Under the pieces are notes generated by a model. The model was not told where the DNA came from. It worked only from the letters and a program-made list of their open reading frames with translations, and did not search any database. DNA of 64,000 nucleotides from Kribbella pittospori (GTDB lineage: Bacteria > Actinomycetota > Actinomycetes > Propionibacteriales > Kribbellaceae). Every line of letters starts with the position of its first letter. The first letter of the stretch is position 1. Of this stretch, positions 33,217 to 41,783 are shown one piece after another. The DNA is taken from positions 248,001 to 312,000 of the forward strand of contig NZ_SJKB01000010.1 of the NCBI RefSeq assembly GCF_004331465.1. Direction: 5' to 3'. The translations under genes and the position numbers were made by a program.

Positions 33217-33897
33217 TTATTCCGGGAGTTTGGCACCGGACTGTTCGGCGGCCATGTACTCGGCGTACCAGGCCGGCCAGTTCTCGTCGAACTCGCCGCC
33301 GTGGCGCTTCTCGTGTTCGCCGTGGGCCGTGGCCGCCCGGATCAGCGCGTCGCGCAGGTCGTCGACGGAGGCGAACGACGTTTCGTCGGACTCGATCCGG
33401 CCGGGGAGCCGGCTGGTGATCTCCTGCAGCAGCCAGCGGTTGCCGTCCGGGTCGCTGAACGTCGCGAACGAGCTGTAGCTGGCGCCCTCCTCTGCCCGCC
33501 CGCCGACGCGATCGCTGCCGTCGGTGTGGAACTGGGCGCCCGGCGCACCGGGGTGGAACACCTCGCTGACCTCGACACCGAGCCCGGCGAGCTCGTCGCG
33601 AGCCGCCTGGATGTCGGACACGATCAGGTACAGACCCTGGGCCGAGCCCGGCGTGGCCGAGGTGATGCCGGCGCCGAACTGGACCGAGGCCGGCGACCCC
33701 GGCGGGGTGAACTGGACAACCCGGAAGCCGTTGTCGAAGGCGAAGTCCGCGTCTTCGCGCCAGCCGAGGTTCGCATAGAACGCCTTCGCGGCGTCGACGT
33801 CGGTCACCGGGATGACGGTGGCCTCGAACTTGAACGGAACCTTCCCGGTGCGCCCGTCGGCGCCGGCAACTCCGGTCGAGTCCTGGGTGGTGCTCAT
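33217..33897 (-). CDS. VOC (glyoxalase/bleomycin resistance) superfamily protein
   Basis: 226 residues. Paired beta-alpha-beta-beta-beta modules: KFEATVIPVTDVDAAKAFYANLGWREDADFAF, then GLYLIVSDIQAARDELAGLGVEVSEVF and FATFSDPDGNRWLLQEITSRLPGR. A helical extension of about 50 residues (DDLRDALIRAATAHGEHEKRHGGEFDENWPAWYAEYMAAEQ) follows the VOC fold. It is probably a metal-dependent dioxygenase/lyase-like or binding protein; the substrate is unknown. It is first in an operon with the redoxin gene and divergent from a DHA2 transporter. Confidence 0.85.
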   Translation of the reverse strand: MSTTQDSTGVAGADGRTGKVPFKFEATVIPVTDVDAAKAFYANLGWREDADFAFDNGFRVVQFTPPGSPASVQFGAGITSATPGSAQGLYLIVSDIQAARDELAGLGVEVSEVFHPGAPGAQFHTDGSDRVGGRAEEGASYSSFATFSDPDGNRWLLQEITSRLPGRIESDETSFASVDDLRDALIRAATAHGEHEKRHGGEFDENWPAWYAEYMAAEQSGAKLPE

Positions 33898-33955
33898 GTG
33901 TGCCTCCTGGATGGGTGTCTGCTTGTACAGACGATCCTCGCGCCGCGACTATTCC

Positions 33956-33984
33956 GTCGCACCAGGGTGACTCACTGGTGCGAC
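33956..33984. promoter_or_regulatory. Perfect 10-bp-arm inverted repeat between VOC and MFS genes
   Basis: GTCGCACCAG at 33956-33965 and CTGGTGCGAC at 33975-33984 are perfect complements around a 9-bp spacer. Position between divergent genes suggests a shared operator. The CACCAG/CTGGTG core recurs upstream of ftsH and the USP gene. Confidence 0.6.
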
Positions 33985-34043
33985 CTACGTGCGGCGTGGA
34001 GGAAGGTCGGACGTGAACATCGCCGTCACCCCGGGAGCCGACC

Positions 34044-35525
34044 ATGCCTACCTCCGATCTCCTCGTCCCACTGCGCAGCCGGGCCGGCGTCGCGATTGTC
34101 GCGGCGACCGTGCTCGCCTCGGGGATCGCGTGGTACGACGCGTACGTCGTGAACGTCGCGGTGCCGGCGATCGGCAGGCACTTCGGCGCCGGTGTCTCGT
34201 CGGTGCAGTGGACACTGACGGCCTACCTCCTCGCCGTCGCGTCGCTGCTGCTCCTGGCCGGTGCACTGGCCGATCGGTTCGGCCGGCGGCGCGTGCTCGT
34301 GGTCGGCCTGCTCGTCATGCTCGGGGCGTCGTTCCTCTGCGCGGTCGCTCAATCGATCGGCTGGCTGATCGGTGCCCGGGCGATCCAGGGCATCGGCGCG
34401 GCCCTCGTCGTACCGATCAGTCTTGCCTTGCTGAACGGCACGCTGCGCGTCGCCGATCGCGCGAAGGGCATCGGGATCTGGGCGGGCCTGTCCACAGCCC
34501 TGAGCACCATCGGTCCGTACGGCGGCGGCTGGCTGATCGACAACGCGTCCTGGCGCTGGGTGTTCCTGCTCCCACTGCCGTTGTTCGTGGCCGTGTTCGC
34601 CGTACTGCGGCATGTGCCCGAGACGACTCGCGATCGGCCGGCGCTGTCGGTCGACGTGGTCGGTGCGGTGCTCGGAGTCGTCGGATTGGGCGGCCTGATC
34701 TACGCGTTGACCGAGGGGCCCAGTGCAGGTTGGTCGAGCGCGCGCGTGCTGGTCCCGGGTGTGATCGGTGCCCTAGGGCTGATCGCGTTGCTGCCGGTCG
34801 AGAACCGCCGACGCGCACCACTCCTGCGGCTCTCGCTGTTCGAGTCGCGCCAGTTCGACGCGATCAACGTCGTGACGGTCCTCGTGTACGGCGCTCTCGC
34901 GGCGGGCGGCTACTTGTTCGTGGTGAACTGCCAACTCAGCCTCGGCTACACGGCCGCGCAGGCCGGGGCGGCGCTGATCCCGGCGTCCATCGTGTTCCTC
35001 CTCCTGTCGCCGTTCAGCGGAGCGCTCGTGTCTCGTCTCGGGCCGCGGTGGCTGATGTTCGCGGGGATCCTCATCATCGCGGCCGCTCAGGTCTGGCTGG
35101 CCCAGGCGGCTCCCGGTTCCAGCTACGTCGGCACGATCCTGCCCGCCGCACTGGTGCTGGGCGTCGGACAGGGCGTGATGGTCGCGCCGCTGACGGCGGC
35201 TGTTCTCGCAGCTGTCAGCGACGCCGATCTCGGCGAGGCGTCCGCGATCAACGACGCGGCCGCCCGGGTCGGCGCACTGGCCGTGATCGCTCTTGTGCCT
35301 CTGCTCATCGGTGCGACGGCGGGCAGCAGCCTCGCCGACTCACTCGCCGACGGCTACCGCCCGGCGATGCTCGTCCTCGGCGGGGTCTGTGCGGTAGCCG
35401 CCGTACTGGTCGCCGTCTTCGTGTCGAACGACCGGGCCGAGGCACCCCGCCTCGCCCCGCCGGCCCCGCACCACGGCTGCGCCCTCGCCGTCACCACGGA
35501 GGCGACGGTGGGCGCGGCGAACTAG
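34044..35525 (+). CDS. MFS transporter, DHA2 (EmrB/QacA-like)
   Basis: 493 residues, about 14 membrane helices. Family marks are WYDAYVVNVAVPAIGRHFGAGVSSVQWTLTAYLLAVASLLLLAGALADRFGRRRVLV and the motif-C region (WAGLSTALSTIGPYGGGWLIDNASWRWVFLL). DHA2 proteins export drugs and dyes by proton antiport. The gene shares a dyad-bearing control region with the VOC/redoxin operon, suggesting a common inducer. It overlaps the convergent flavoprotein gene by 4 bp. Confidence 0.88.
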   Translation: MPTSDLLVPLRSRAGVAIVAATVLASGIAWYDAYVVNVAVPAIGRHFGAGVSSVQWTLTAYLLAVASLLLLAGALADRFGRRRVLVVGLLVMLGASFLCAVAQSIGWLIGARAIQGIGAALVVPISLALLNGTLRVADRAKGIGIWAGLSTALSTIGPYGGGWLIDNASWRWVFLLPLPLFVAVFAVLRHVPETTRDRPALSVDVVGAVLGVVGLGGLIYALTEGPSAGWSSARVLVPGVIGALGLIALLPVENRRRAPLLRLSLFESRQFDAINVVTVLVYGALAAGGYLFVVNCQLSLGYTAAQAGAALIPASIVFLLLSPFSGALVSRLGPRWLMFAGILIIAAAQVWLAQAAPGSSYVGTILPAALVLGVGQGVMVAPLTAAVLAAVSDADLGEASAINDAAARVGALAVIALVPLLIGATAGSSLADSLADGYRPAMLVLGGVCAVAAVLVAVFVSNDRAEAPRLAPPAPHHGCALAVTTEATVGAAN

Positions 35526-36841
35526 GTTCGCAAGGCTTTGAGCGCTTCGACGTAGATCTCGGAGAAGGTCGGGAAGGGCTGGATCACGTCGCGCAGTACG
35601 TCGAGGGGTACGGCGGCCCGGATCGCGAGAGCAGCCTGTTGCAGCCATTCGCCGGCCTCAGGCCCGAGGGCGTACGCGCCGGTCAGCTTGTGCCCATCGC
35701 TGAGCACGGTGAGGAAGCCGTTCGACTCGGCGTACGCGTGGGTGTAGGTGGCCGTCTTGGCGACGCCGGAGAGCGCGGCCGTCCCGCTGTACGACGCCTC
35801 GATCGCTCCGACCGAGGCCGCCTGTGGATCGGTGTAGACGACCCGCGGGACCGCGTCGTAGTTCGCCTCCCGCGGATCGCCGAGGATGTTGGCGGCAACG
35901 ACCTCGCCCTGGTACTTGCCGACGTGGGTCAGCGGCCACAGACCGGTGATGTCGCCGACGGCCCAGAGCCGCTCACCGGCGCGGAGCCGGGAGTCGACCG
36001 GAACACCGCGACGGTCGGGTGTGATGCCGAAGGTCTCCAGCCCGATCCCTTCCACGCGCGGGCGACGGCCGGTGGCCACGAGGAGCTTGTCGCCGCGCAA
36101 GTCCCGGCCGTCACTGAGACTCAGCACGTAGTCGTCGCCGTCGAGCCGCGCAGCGGCGATCTCGACCCCGAGGACGAGCTCGATCCCCTCCCGGCGGAGT
36201 GACTCGCCGAGCGCATCGCCCAGCGGCGCGGGCTCCCGGTACAGCAGGCGTTGGGCCTGGTCGACCAGCGTCACCTCACCGCCGAGGCGTCGTACGACCT
36301 GGGCCAGCTCAGTGCCGACCGGACCGCCACCGATGATGAGCAGGTGGCGGGGGACCGCCTTCATGCCGGTCGCCTCGCGACTCGTCCAGGCACCCTCGAG
36401 TTCGCGCAGACCTGGGATCGGTGGGATGGCCGCATCCGCACCGTTGGCGAGTACGACGTTGCCGGCCGTGTGCCGTACGCCGTCAATCTCCACGACACCC
36501 GGTCCCGCCAGGCGGCCGGAGCCGCGGAGCAGGTCGATACCGTTCTTGGCCAGCCACTGCTCCTGACCGGCGTCGGAGTAGTCCGACACCATGAAGTCGC
36601 GCCAGGCGAACACCGCCTCGACATCGACCTCTGCAGTGGCACCGGCGTCCCGCGCGCCCCGCACGGCCTCGCCCGGACGGAGCAACGACTTGGACGGGAT
36701 GCAGGCGTAGTAGGAGCACTCGCCGCCGACCAGTTCACGTTCGACGACAGCGACCCGCAGGCCGCCCTCGGCCAGGGCACCGGCGGTGTGCTCGCCGGGT
36801 GATCCGCCGCCCAGGACGATCACGTCGTACTCGGTTGTCAT
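35522..36841 (-). CDS. Lipoamide dehydrogenase/mercuric reductase-like flavoprotein disulfide reductase
   Basis: 439 residues. FAD motif VIVLGGGSPGEHTAG; redox-active disulfide Cys42/Cys47 in GGECSYYACIPSK; NAD(P) motif LLIIGGGPVGTELAQVVRRLG; second FAD motif LWAVGDITGLWPLTHVGKYQG; dimerisation domain to the C-terminus. The usual C-terminal catalytic His (HPT..E) is replaced: the segment reads IQPFPTFSE. It is therefore probably not a classical Lpd, but a related thiol/disulfide, metal or quinone reductase. It is divergent from ftsH. Confidence 0.85.
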   Translation of the reverse strand: MTTEYDVIVLGGGSPGEHTAGALAEGGLRVAVVERELVGGECSYYACIPSKSLLRPGEAVRGARDAGATAEVDVEAVFAWRDFMVSDYSDAGQEQWLAKNGIDLLRGSGRLAGPGVVEIDGVRHTAGNVVLANGADAAIPPIPGLRELEGAWTSREATGMKAVPRHLLIIGGGPVGTELAQVVRRLGGEVTLVDQAQRLLYREPAPLGDALGESLRREGIELVLGVEIAAARLDGDDYVLSLSDGRDLRGDKLLVATGRRPRVEGIGLETFGITPDRRGVPVDSRLRAGERLWAVGDITGLWPLTHVGKYQGEVVAANILGDPREANYDAVPRVVYTDPQAASVGAIEASYSGTAALSGVAKTATYTHAYAESNGFLTVLSDGHKLTGAYALGPEAGEWLQQAALAIRAAVPLDVLRDVIQPFPTFSEIYVEALKALRT

Positions 36842-36902
36842 ATTCGGTTCCTTCCTCGACAGGTGCTGTGTCCACGCTCGCTCGCCGGTTGGGCGGGTCG
36901 CA

Positions 36903-36919
36903 CCAGGGAGAGTCCCTGG
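36903..36919. promoter_or_regulatory. Dyad upstream of ftsH
   Basis: CCAGGGA-GAG-TCCCTGG is a perfect 7-bp-arm inverted repeat between the divergent flavoprotein and ftsH genes. Its AGTCCCTGG half (36911-36919) is identical to one upstream of the USP gene at 39971-39979. The layout recalls DevR/DosR-like boxes (GGGACT...). Confidence 0.55.
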
Positions 36920-37001
36920 ACTCAGGACCGGGGAGTTGCACTAGCGCGATTCCGGTCGCCCGGCCCGATGATGGAGGCAACCCGAGACAACGGAGCCGAC
37001 G

Positions 37002-38966
37002 ATGAGCGACCAGGACCAGCGACCGCGTGAGCAGCCCCCGTCGGATCCGGACGACCGATCCAACGGTTCGCAGCGGCCCGCCGACCAGCCGTGGCGGACC
37101 GAGGGGCTCCCGCCGCGCAAGCAGGGGGACAAGCCGCGGCGGCCGAGCTGGCTGCGGTGGGTGGCGTTCATCGTCGGCGGTTACCTGGTGCTGTTCCTGC
37201 TGACCACGATGCAGGACCAGATGTCGGGCAGCGCGGAGACGGTGTCCTACACCGAGTTCTCGGCGCAGGTGCAGAAGGGCAACGTCTCGGAGATCTTCGC
37301 CCGCGGTGACACGATCCAGGGCCAGCTCAAGAACGAGGCCCCGGTGCCGGGCAAGAGCGACTCGAAGTACACGAAGTTCACCACCGAGCGGCCGACGTTC
37401 GCCAACGACGATCTGTACAGCGCCCTGCAGAAGGCCGGCACCACGGTGAAGGCCACTCCGGTGGTCCAGCAGCGCGGAGCACTGTGGAACCTGCTGATCT
37501 CGTTCGCTCCGATCCTGCTGCTGGTCGGGTTCTACATCTGGCTGTTCCGGCGCCAGCAACGCGCGGCCGGGGGAGGGCTGAGCGGTCTGCTCGGTGGTGG
37601 GCAGAAGAAGCCGGTCGACCCGCAGACCGTGCGGACCACCTTCGCCGACGTCGCCGGGATCGACGAGGTCGAGGACGAGATCTCCGAGATCGTCGACTAT
37701 CTGAAGGACCCGGACAAGTACCGCCGGCTCGGTGCCCGGGCGCCGAAGGGCGTGCTGCTCTCGGGCGCACCCGGGACCGGGAAGACACTGCTCGCGCGGG
37801 CTACGGCCGGCGAGGCCGGGGTGCCGTTCTTCTCGGCCGCCGCCTCGGAGTTCATCGAGGCGATCGTCGGTGTCGGGGCGAGCCGGGTCCGCCAGTTGTT
37901 CAGCGAGGCCCGGAAGGTCGCGCCGGCCATCATCTTCATCGACGAGATCGACACCATCGGCCGGGCCCGGGGCGGCGCCCGCTCGTTCGGTGGTCACGAC
38001 GAGGGCGAGCAGACGCTGAACCAGATCCTCACCGAGATGGACGGGTTCTCGGGAACGGAGGGTGTGGTCGTGCTGGCGGCCACGAACCGGGCCGACGTGC
38101 TGGATGCGGCGCTGCTGCGACCCGGCAGGTTCGACCGGACGATCACCGTCCATGCCCCGGATCAGAAGGGCCGGGAGGCGATTCTTCGCGTGCACGCGCG
38201 GGGCAAGCCGCTGGCCGCCGACGTCGACTTGACTGCGGTGTCCAAGTCGACTCCGGGCATGACCGGCGCCGACCTGGCGAACCTGTTGAACGAGGCAGCC
38301 CTGGCTGCTGCTCGCGACGGCCGGTCGGAGATCGTCCGCCGGGACCTGACCGACGCGCTGGAGAAGATCCAGCTGGGTACCGCCCGCAACGTCGTGATGC
38401 CGGAGGAGGAGCGACGCCGTACGGCGTACCACGAGGGCGGGCACGCACTCCTCGGCATGATCCAGGTCGGCGCGGACCCGGTCCGCAAGGTGTCGATCAT
38501 TCCCCGCGGTCGCGCGCTCGGGGTGACGTTGTCGACGCCCGAGATGGATCGGTACGGCTACGACGCGGAGTACCTGCGCGGCCGCATCATCGGAGCTCTC
38601 GGCGGGATGGCGGCCGAGCAGGAGATCCTCGGCGTGGTCACCACCGGCGCCGAGAGCGATCTGCAGACCGCCACCCAGATCGCCCGTTCGATGGTCGGCC
38701 GGTGGGGTATGTCCGCCGCAGTCGGACCGGTGTCGGTGCTACCGGTCGACGGCGACCCACGGGCCGTCGCGTCCGACTCGCTGCTCAACACCGTCGACGA
38801 CGAAGTACGGCGCCTGATCGACGAGTGCTACCAGGAGGCCAGGCGGCTGATCCGCGACAACCGCGACCGCCTCGAGGGCATCGCCGAACAACTGCTCCGC
38901 CACGAAACGCTCGACGAGGCCGACGCCTACGCCGCAGCAGGCATCCCCCACGACGCCCGCACCTAA
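37002..38966 (+). CDS. ftsH: ATP-dependent zinc metalloprotease FtsH
   Basis: 654 residues. A Pro/Arg-rich cytoplasmic N-terminus is followed by a first membrane helix (about 46-67), the short extracytoplasmic FtsH_ext domain and a second helix (about 162-182). The AAA+ domain has Walker A GAPGTGKT at 255-262, Walker B IIFIDEID and the SRH AATNRADVLDAALLRPGRFDR. The zinc protease has HEGGH at 477-481. It degrades damaged membrane and regulatory proteins. A stress-type dyad upstream and neighbouring USP genes suggest this may be a stress-inducible paralogue rather than the sole housekeeping copy. Confidence 0.95.
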   Translation: MSDQDQRPREQPPSDPDDRSNGSQRPADQPWRTEGLPPRKQGDKPRRPSWLRWVAFIVGGYLVLFLLTTMQDQMSGSAETVSYTEFSAQVQKGNVSEIFARGDTIQGQLKNEAPVPGKSDSKYTKFTTERPTFANDDLYSALQKAGTTVKATPVVQQRGALWNLLISFAPILLLVGFYIWLFRRQQRAAGGGLSGLLGGGQKKPVDPQTVRTTFADVAGIDEVEDEISEIVDYLKDPDKYRRLGARAPKGVLLSGAPGTGKTLLARATAGEAGVPFFSAAASEFIEAIVGVGASRVRQLFSEARKVAPAIIFIDEIDTIGRARGGARSFGGHDEGEQTLNQILTEMDGFSGTEGVVVLAATNRADVLDAALLRPGRFDRTITVHAPDQKGREAILRVHARGKPLAADVDLTAVSKSTPGMTGADLANLLNEAALAAARDGRSEIVRRDLTDALEKIQLGTARNVVMPEEERRRTAYHEGGHALLGMIQVGADPVRKVSIIPRGRALGVTLSTPEMDRYGYDAEYLRGRIIGALGGMAAEQEILGVVTTGAESDLQTATQIARSMVGRWGMSAAVGPVSVLPVDGDPRAVASDSLLNTVDDEVRRLIDECYQEARRLIRDNRDRLEGIAEQLLRHETLDEADAYAAAGIPHDART

Positions 38967-39004
38967 CGCCTGGGCCGACGGCTAGTTCGGTGGAGTGGTG
39001 GCGC

Positions 39005-39886
39005 TCAGACGGTTGCGGCCCCGACCATCACGACCGGGCCGCGGGCAAGCCGCAGGACGTTGTACGACGCGGAGCCACGCACCACTCGTCGGAGCCAACC
39101 GTGGCGGTCCGCGCCGAGTACTGTCAGCGCGGCCGCCGGCGACTCGGCCAGGACGGCGCTGTCGATCGGTCCACGGGTGAAGTCCCACTGGACGTGGACC
39201 TCCGGATAGGCCATCCGCCAGATCTGCACCGCGTCTTCGACTGACCTGCGCCGGCTCGATGCGGCGGCGTGCACGACGGTCAGGCCGGTGCCCCGGCGCC
39301 TCGCGGCGCGGAACGCGAATCCGAGCGCGGCCGGCGGACCACCGTTGTCGTCGACACCGACGACAACGCGGCCCGCGGACGGCCCGACCGCGCCTCGCTT
39401 CGAGAGCCCGATCACCGCAAGGGAGGCCGTCGTACTGCGGGCCAACCGCCGGGTCAGCGTCCTTTCGAGCCTGGACCGGCGACCATGCCCGAGAACTATG
39501 AGCGCTTTGTCGCTCTCGCGTGCTTCGGTGACCAGGGCGGTGACTTGCCTGCCCGGGAAGACGTGGGTCCTGATGCGCAGGTCCGGGGCGATCCGGCGGG
39601 CGCGGCGTACGGCCACTGTGACGACGTCCTCGGCCGACTCACGAGCTTGCAGGTCCACGGTCGGGTTGCCGACAGGGTCGAGCAGACGGGGAAAGCGGAA
39701 CGTGTACACGATCCGCAACTCCGAGCCCCGTGCCGCGGCCTCGGCCGCCGCCCACTCCAGCGCGTCCAGGTCGGTGGTGTGCTCGTCGACCAGAACGACG
39801 ACCGGGCCGTTGTCCGGGCCGGCCGCCGGCGCAGAGGTGCGGCCCGCCGCGGCCTCGGCGCCTTGCCGCCCGCGGAAGAGCTTCAT
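39005..39886 (-). CDS. Tandem universal stress protein
   Basis: 293 residues from ATG 39886 (MKLFRGRQGAEAAAG), preceded by AGGAGG. Two UspA-like domains: the first (about 30-160) has VVVLVDEHTTDLDALEWAAAEAAARGSELRIVY and LIVLGHGRRSRLERTLTRRLARSTTASLAVI. The second (about 170-293) has GRVVVGVDDNGGPPAALGFAFRAARRRGTGLTVVHA and LTVLGADRHGWLRRVVRGSASYNVLRLARGPVVMV. The ATP-binding G-x2-G-x9-G pattern is only partly kept in each half. It is a cytosolic stress protein, probably in the same regulon as ftsH. Confidence 0.87.
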   Translation of the reverse strand: MKLFRGRQGAEAAAGRTSAPAAGPDNGPVVVLVDEHTTDLDALEWAAAEAAARGSELRIVYTFRFPRLLDPVGNPTVDLQARESAEDVVTVAVRRARRIAPDLRIRTHVFPGRQVTALVTEARESDKALIVLGHGRRSRLERTLTRRLARSTTASLAVIGLSKRGAVGPSAGRVVVGVDDNGGPPAALGFAFRAARRRGTGLTVVHAAASSRRRSVEDAVQIWRMAYPEVHVQWDFTRGPIDSAVLAESPAAALTVLGADRHGWLRRVVRGSASYNVLRLARGPVVMVGAATV

Positions 39887-39946
39887 GAAGTTGCCTCCTA
39901 GACCGTGCCTCTGTACTCCTCCACGGTCGCGCCGCCGCTGTCCGCT

Positions 39947-39983
39947 CACACCAGTGGAAGACACGGGCCAAGTCCCTGGTGTG
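39947..39983. promoter_or_regulatory. Dyad upstream of the tandem USP gene
   Basis: CACACCAG at 39947-39954 and CTGGTGTG at 39976-39983 are perfect complements with a 21-bp spacer. Inside, GGGCCAAGTCCC (39965-39976) is a second, DevR-box-like element. It lies about 60-97 bp upstream of the USP start. Confidence 0.5.
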
Positions 39984-40019
39984 CCCTGGCGGGATCACTT
40001 CCGATGAAGGTCGGACGGG

Positions 40020-40481
40020 CTAAGTGGTGGCGCGGGTGAGGCTGGTTTCGATGCGTTGCAGGATTGCCAGTGCGTCGGCTTGCTCGGTGGGGGTGAGGTC
40101 GCCGGTGGCGCTCTCTTCCAGGTGGGCCCAGATGCGTTCGACCTCGCGGCGTACGGACTGGCTGGCGGGGGTGGCCTCGACGATCGTGGCGCGCTTGTCG
40201 GTGGTGCTGGGCCGGATGCGCACGAAGCCGGCGTTCTCCAGTCGTCGCACGGTGCGGGTCATGGTCGCGGAGTCGGAGCCGAGGACGCGGACCAGTTCCG
40301 TTTGGCTCTGCGGGCCGCGGTCCCACAGTTGCATCATCACCAGTTCCTGACCGAGGCGCAGGCCGAGCGGGCGCAGCAGCTGGCCGGCGATCATCCGGTG
40401 CAGCCGTGCCACCCGGACGATCGCGTTGGTCAGCGGCTGAGCCGGCATGGACGGCTGCGGCGCGTGCTCTGAAGGACTCAT
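40020..40481 (-). CDS. MarR family transcriptional regulator
   Basis: 153 residues. Winged HTH: GLRLGQELVMMQLWDRGPQSQTELVRVLGSDSATMTRTVRRLENAGFVRIRPSTTDKRATIVEATPASQSVRREVERIWAHLEE. The wing DKRATIVEAT and helix pattern are typical MarR. It is divergent from an old-yellow-enzyme/MFS operon. Two matching palindromic sites lie in the gap, so it very likely represses both itself and that operon, and is released by an electrophile or quinone. Confidence 0.92.
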   Translation of the reverse strand: MSPSEHAPQPSMPAQPLTNAIVRVARLHRMIAGQLLRPLGLRLGQELVMMQLWDRGPQSQTELVRVLGSDSATMTRTVRRLENAGFVRIRPSTTDKRATIVEATPASQSVRREVERIWAHLEESATGDLTPTEQADALAILQRIETSLTRATT

Positions 40482-40503
40482 CAGCCTCTCACCAGGATCG
40501 TTT

Positions 40504-40519
40504 AGCTGTTCAACCAGTT
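40504..40519. promoter_or_regulatory. MarR operator, imperfect copy near marR
   Basis: AGCTGTTCAACCAGTT matches 12 of 16 positions of the perfect palindrome at 40630-40645. It sits 23 bp upstream of the MarR start codon, suited to autoregulation. Confidence 0.5.
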
Positions 40520-40628
40520 GTCACTGTAGCGGAACGTCGATCGAGCGACCTCTGGGTGGTCCGTCCCGCGCAATCCAAGGCATTGAGTGACGCAGGTCAC
40601 ACAGTCAGCGGAAATGGTTTGGAAGAAT

Positions 40629-40646
40629 TACCTGTTCGAACAGGTA
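40629..40646. promoter_or_regulatory. MarR operator, perfect 18-bp palindrome
   Basis: TACCTGTTCGAACAGGTA is fully self-complementary over 18 bp and lies 50 bp upstream of the ene-reductase ATG in an otherwise non-palindromic region. It is the best operator candidate for the adjacent MarR protein. Confidence 0.7.
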
Positions 40647-40696
40647 TTGGGTCGCCGCGGAGGGCGGCGACCTCCCTCGAGAACGGGAGTCCGACC

Positions 40697-41782
40697 ATGT
40701 CGATGGCCTTCGACCCGTACGACCTGGGTGGCAAGCGCCTGGCGAATCGCATCGTGATGTCCCCGATGACCCGCAGTCGCGCCTACGGGCCCGGAGCGAG
40801 CCCAACGGCCCTGACCGCGGAGTACTACGCGCAACGGGCGGGAGCCGGCCTGATCGTCACCGAGGGCACCCAGCCTTCGCTGGTCGGCCAGGGGTACCCC
40901 AATACGCCGGGACTGCACAGCGCCGAGCAGGTAGCAGCGTGGCGAACGGTGACGGACGCCGTGCACCGCGCGGGCGGGGTGATCTACGCGCAACTCCTGC
41001 ACACCGGCCGGATCGGCCACCCCAGCCTGCTGCCGGATGGCCTGCACCCGGTCGCCCCGTCCGCAACGGCCGCGCAGGGGCAGGTGTTCACCCACGACGG
41101 CCCGCAAGACTTCCTCACCCCGAAGGAGCTGACCGAGACCGACATCTCCCGGACCATCGGCGACTTCGTCGCGGCCGCCCACAACGCGATGGCCGCTGGG
41201 TTCGACGGGGTGGAACTGCACGGCGGCAACGGATACCTGATCCACCAGTTCCTCGCGCCGAACGCCAACCGTCGTACCGATGGCTGGGGCGGTCCGGCCG
41301 AGCGACGGATCCGCTTCCCCGTCGAACTGGCGTCTGCGGTGGCCGACGCGGTCGGGGCCGAGAACGTCGGGCTCCGCATCTCACCCGGCGTACCGAACAA
41401 CGACATCGTCGAGGTCGATCCCTACGGGACGTACGGCGCTCTGCTCGCACGACTGGCTCCGCTCGGACTGAGCTACCTGCATCTGATGGAAGGCCCGGAC
41501 CGCGACCTGACCTACCGGCTGCGCAAGGAGTGGCCCGGCACGTTCATCCTCAACCCGCAGACCCTTCCCGAGACCACCGGTCCGGATGCCCTCGACCTGA
41601 TCGAGGACGGCACTGCGGATCTGATCGCGTTCGGGGCGCTGTTCCTGGCCAACCCCGATCTGCCCGACCGCCTCGCTGCCGGCGGCCCCTACAACACGCC
41701 GGACAGCACCACGTTCTACGGCGGCGACTACCGCGGCTACACCGACTACCCGACGCTCGCCGGACTCCCGGGAAGGCCTTGA
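40697..41782 (+). CDS. Alkene reductase (old yellow enzyme family)
   Basis: 361 residues from ATG 40697 with GGGAG upstream. Old-yellow-enzyme TIM barrel: KRLANRIVMSPMTRSRA, LIVTEGTQPSLVGQGYPNTPGLHS, IYAQLLHTGRIGHP, GFDGVELHGGNGYLIHQFLAPNANRRTDGWGG (His/Asn substrate-carbonyl pair region) and DLIAFGALFLANPDLPDRL (FMN phosphate binding). The NADPH-dependent FMN enzyme reduces activated C=C bonds, nitro compounds or quinones. It is the first gene of a MarR-controlled operon with a DHA2 exporter 1 bp downstream, a typical electrophile detoxification pair. Confidence 0.93.
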   Translation: MSMAFDPYDLGGKRLANRIVMSPMTRSRAYGPGASPTALTAEYYAQRAGAGLIVTEGTQPSLVGQGYPNTPGLHSAEQVAAWRTVTDAVHRAGGVIYAQLLHTGRIGHPSLLPDGLHPVAPSATAAQGQVFTHDGPQDFLTPKELTETDISRTIGDFVAAAHNAMAAGFDGVELHGGNGYLIHQFLAPNANRRTDGWGGPAERRIRFPVELASAVADAVGAENVGLRISPGVPNNDIVEVDPYGTYGALLARLAPLGLSYLHLMEGPDRDLTYRLRKEWPGTFILNPQTLPETTGPDALDLIEDGTADLIAFGALFLANPDLPDRLAAGGPYNTPDSTTFYGGDYRGYTDYPTLAGLPGRP

Positions 41783-41783
41783 G

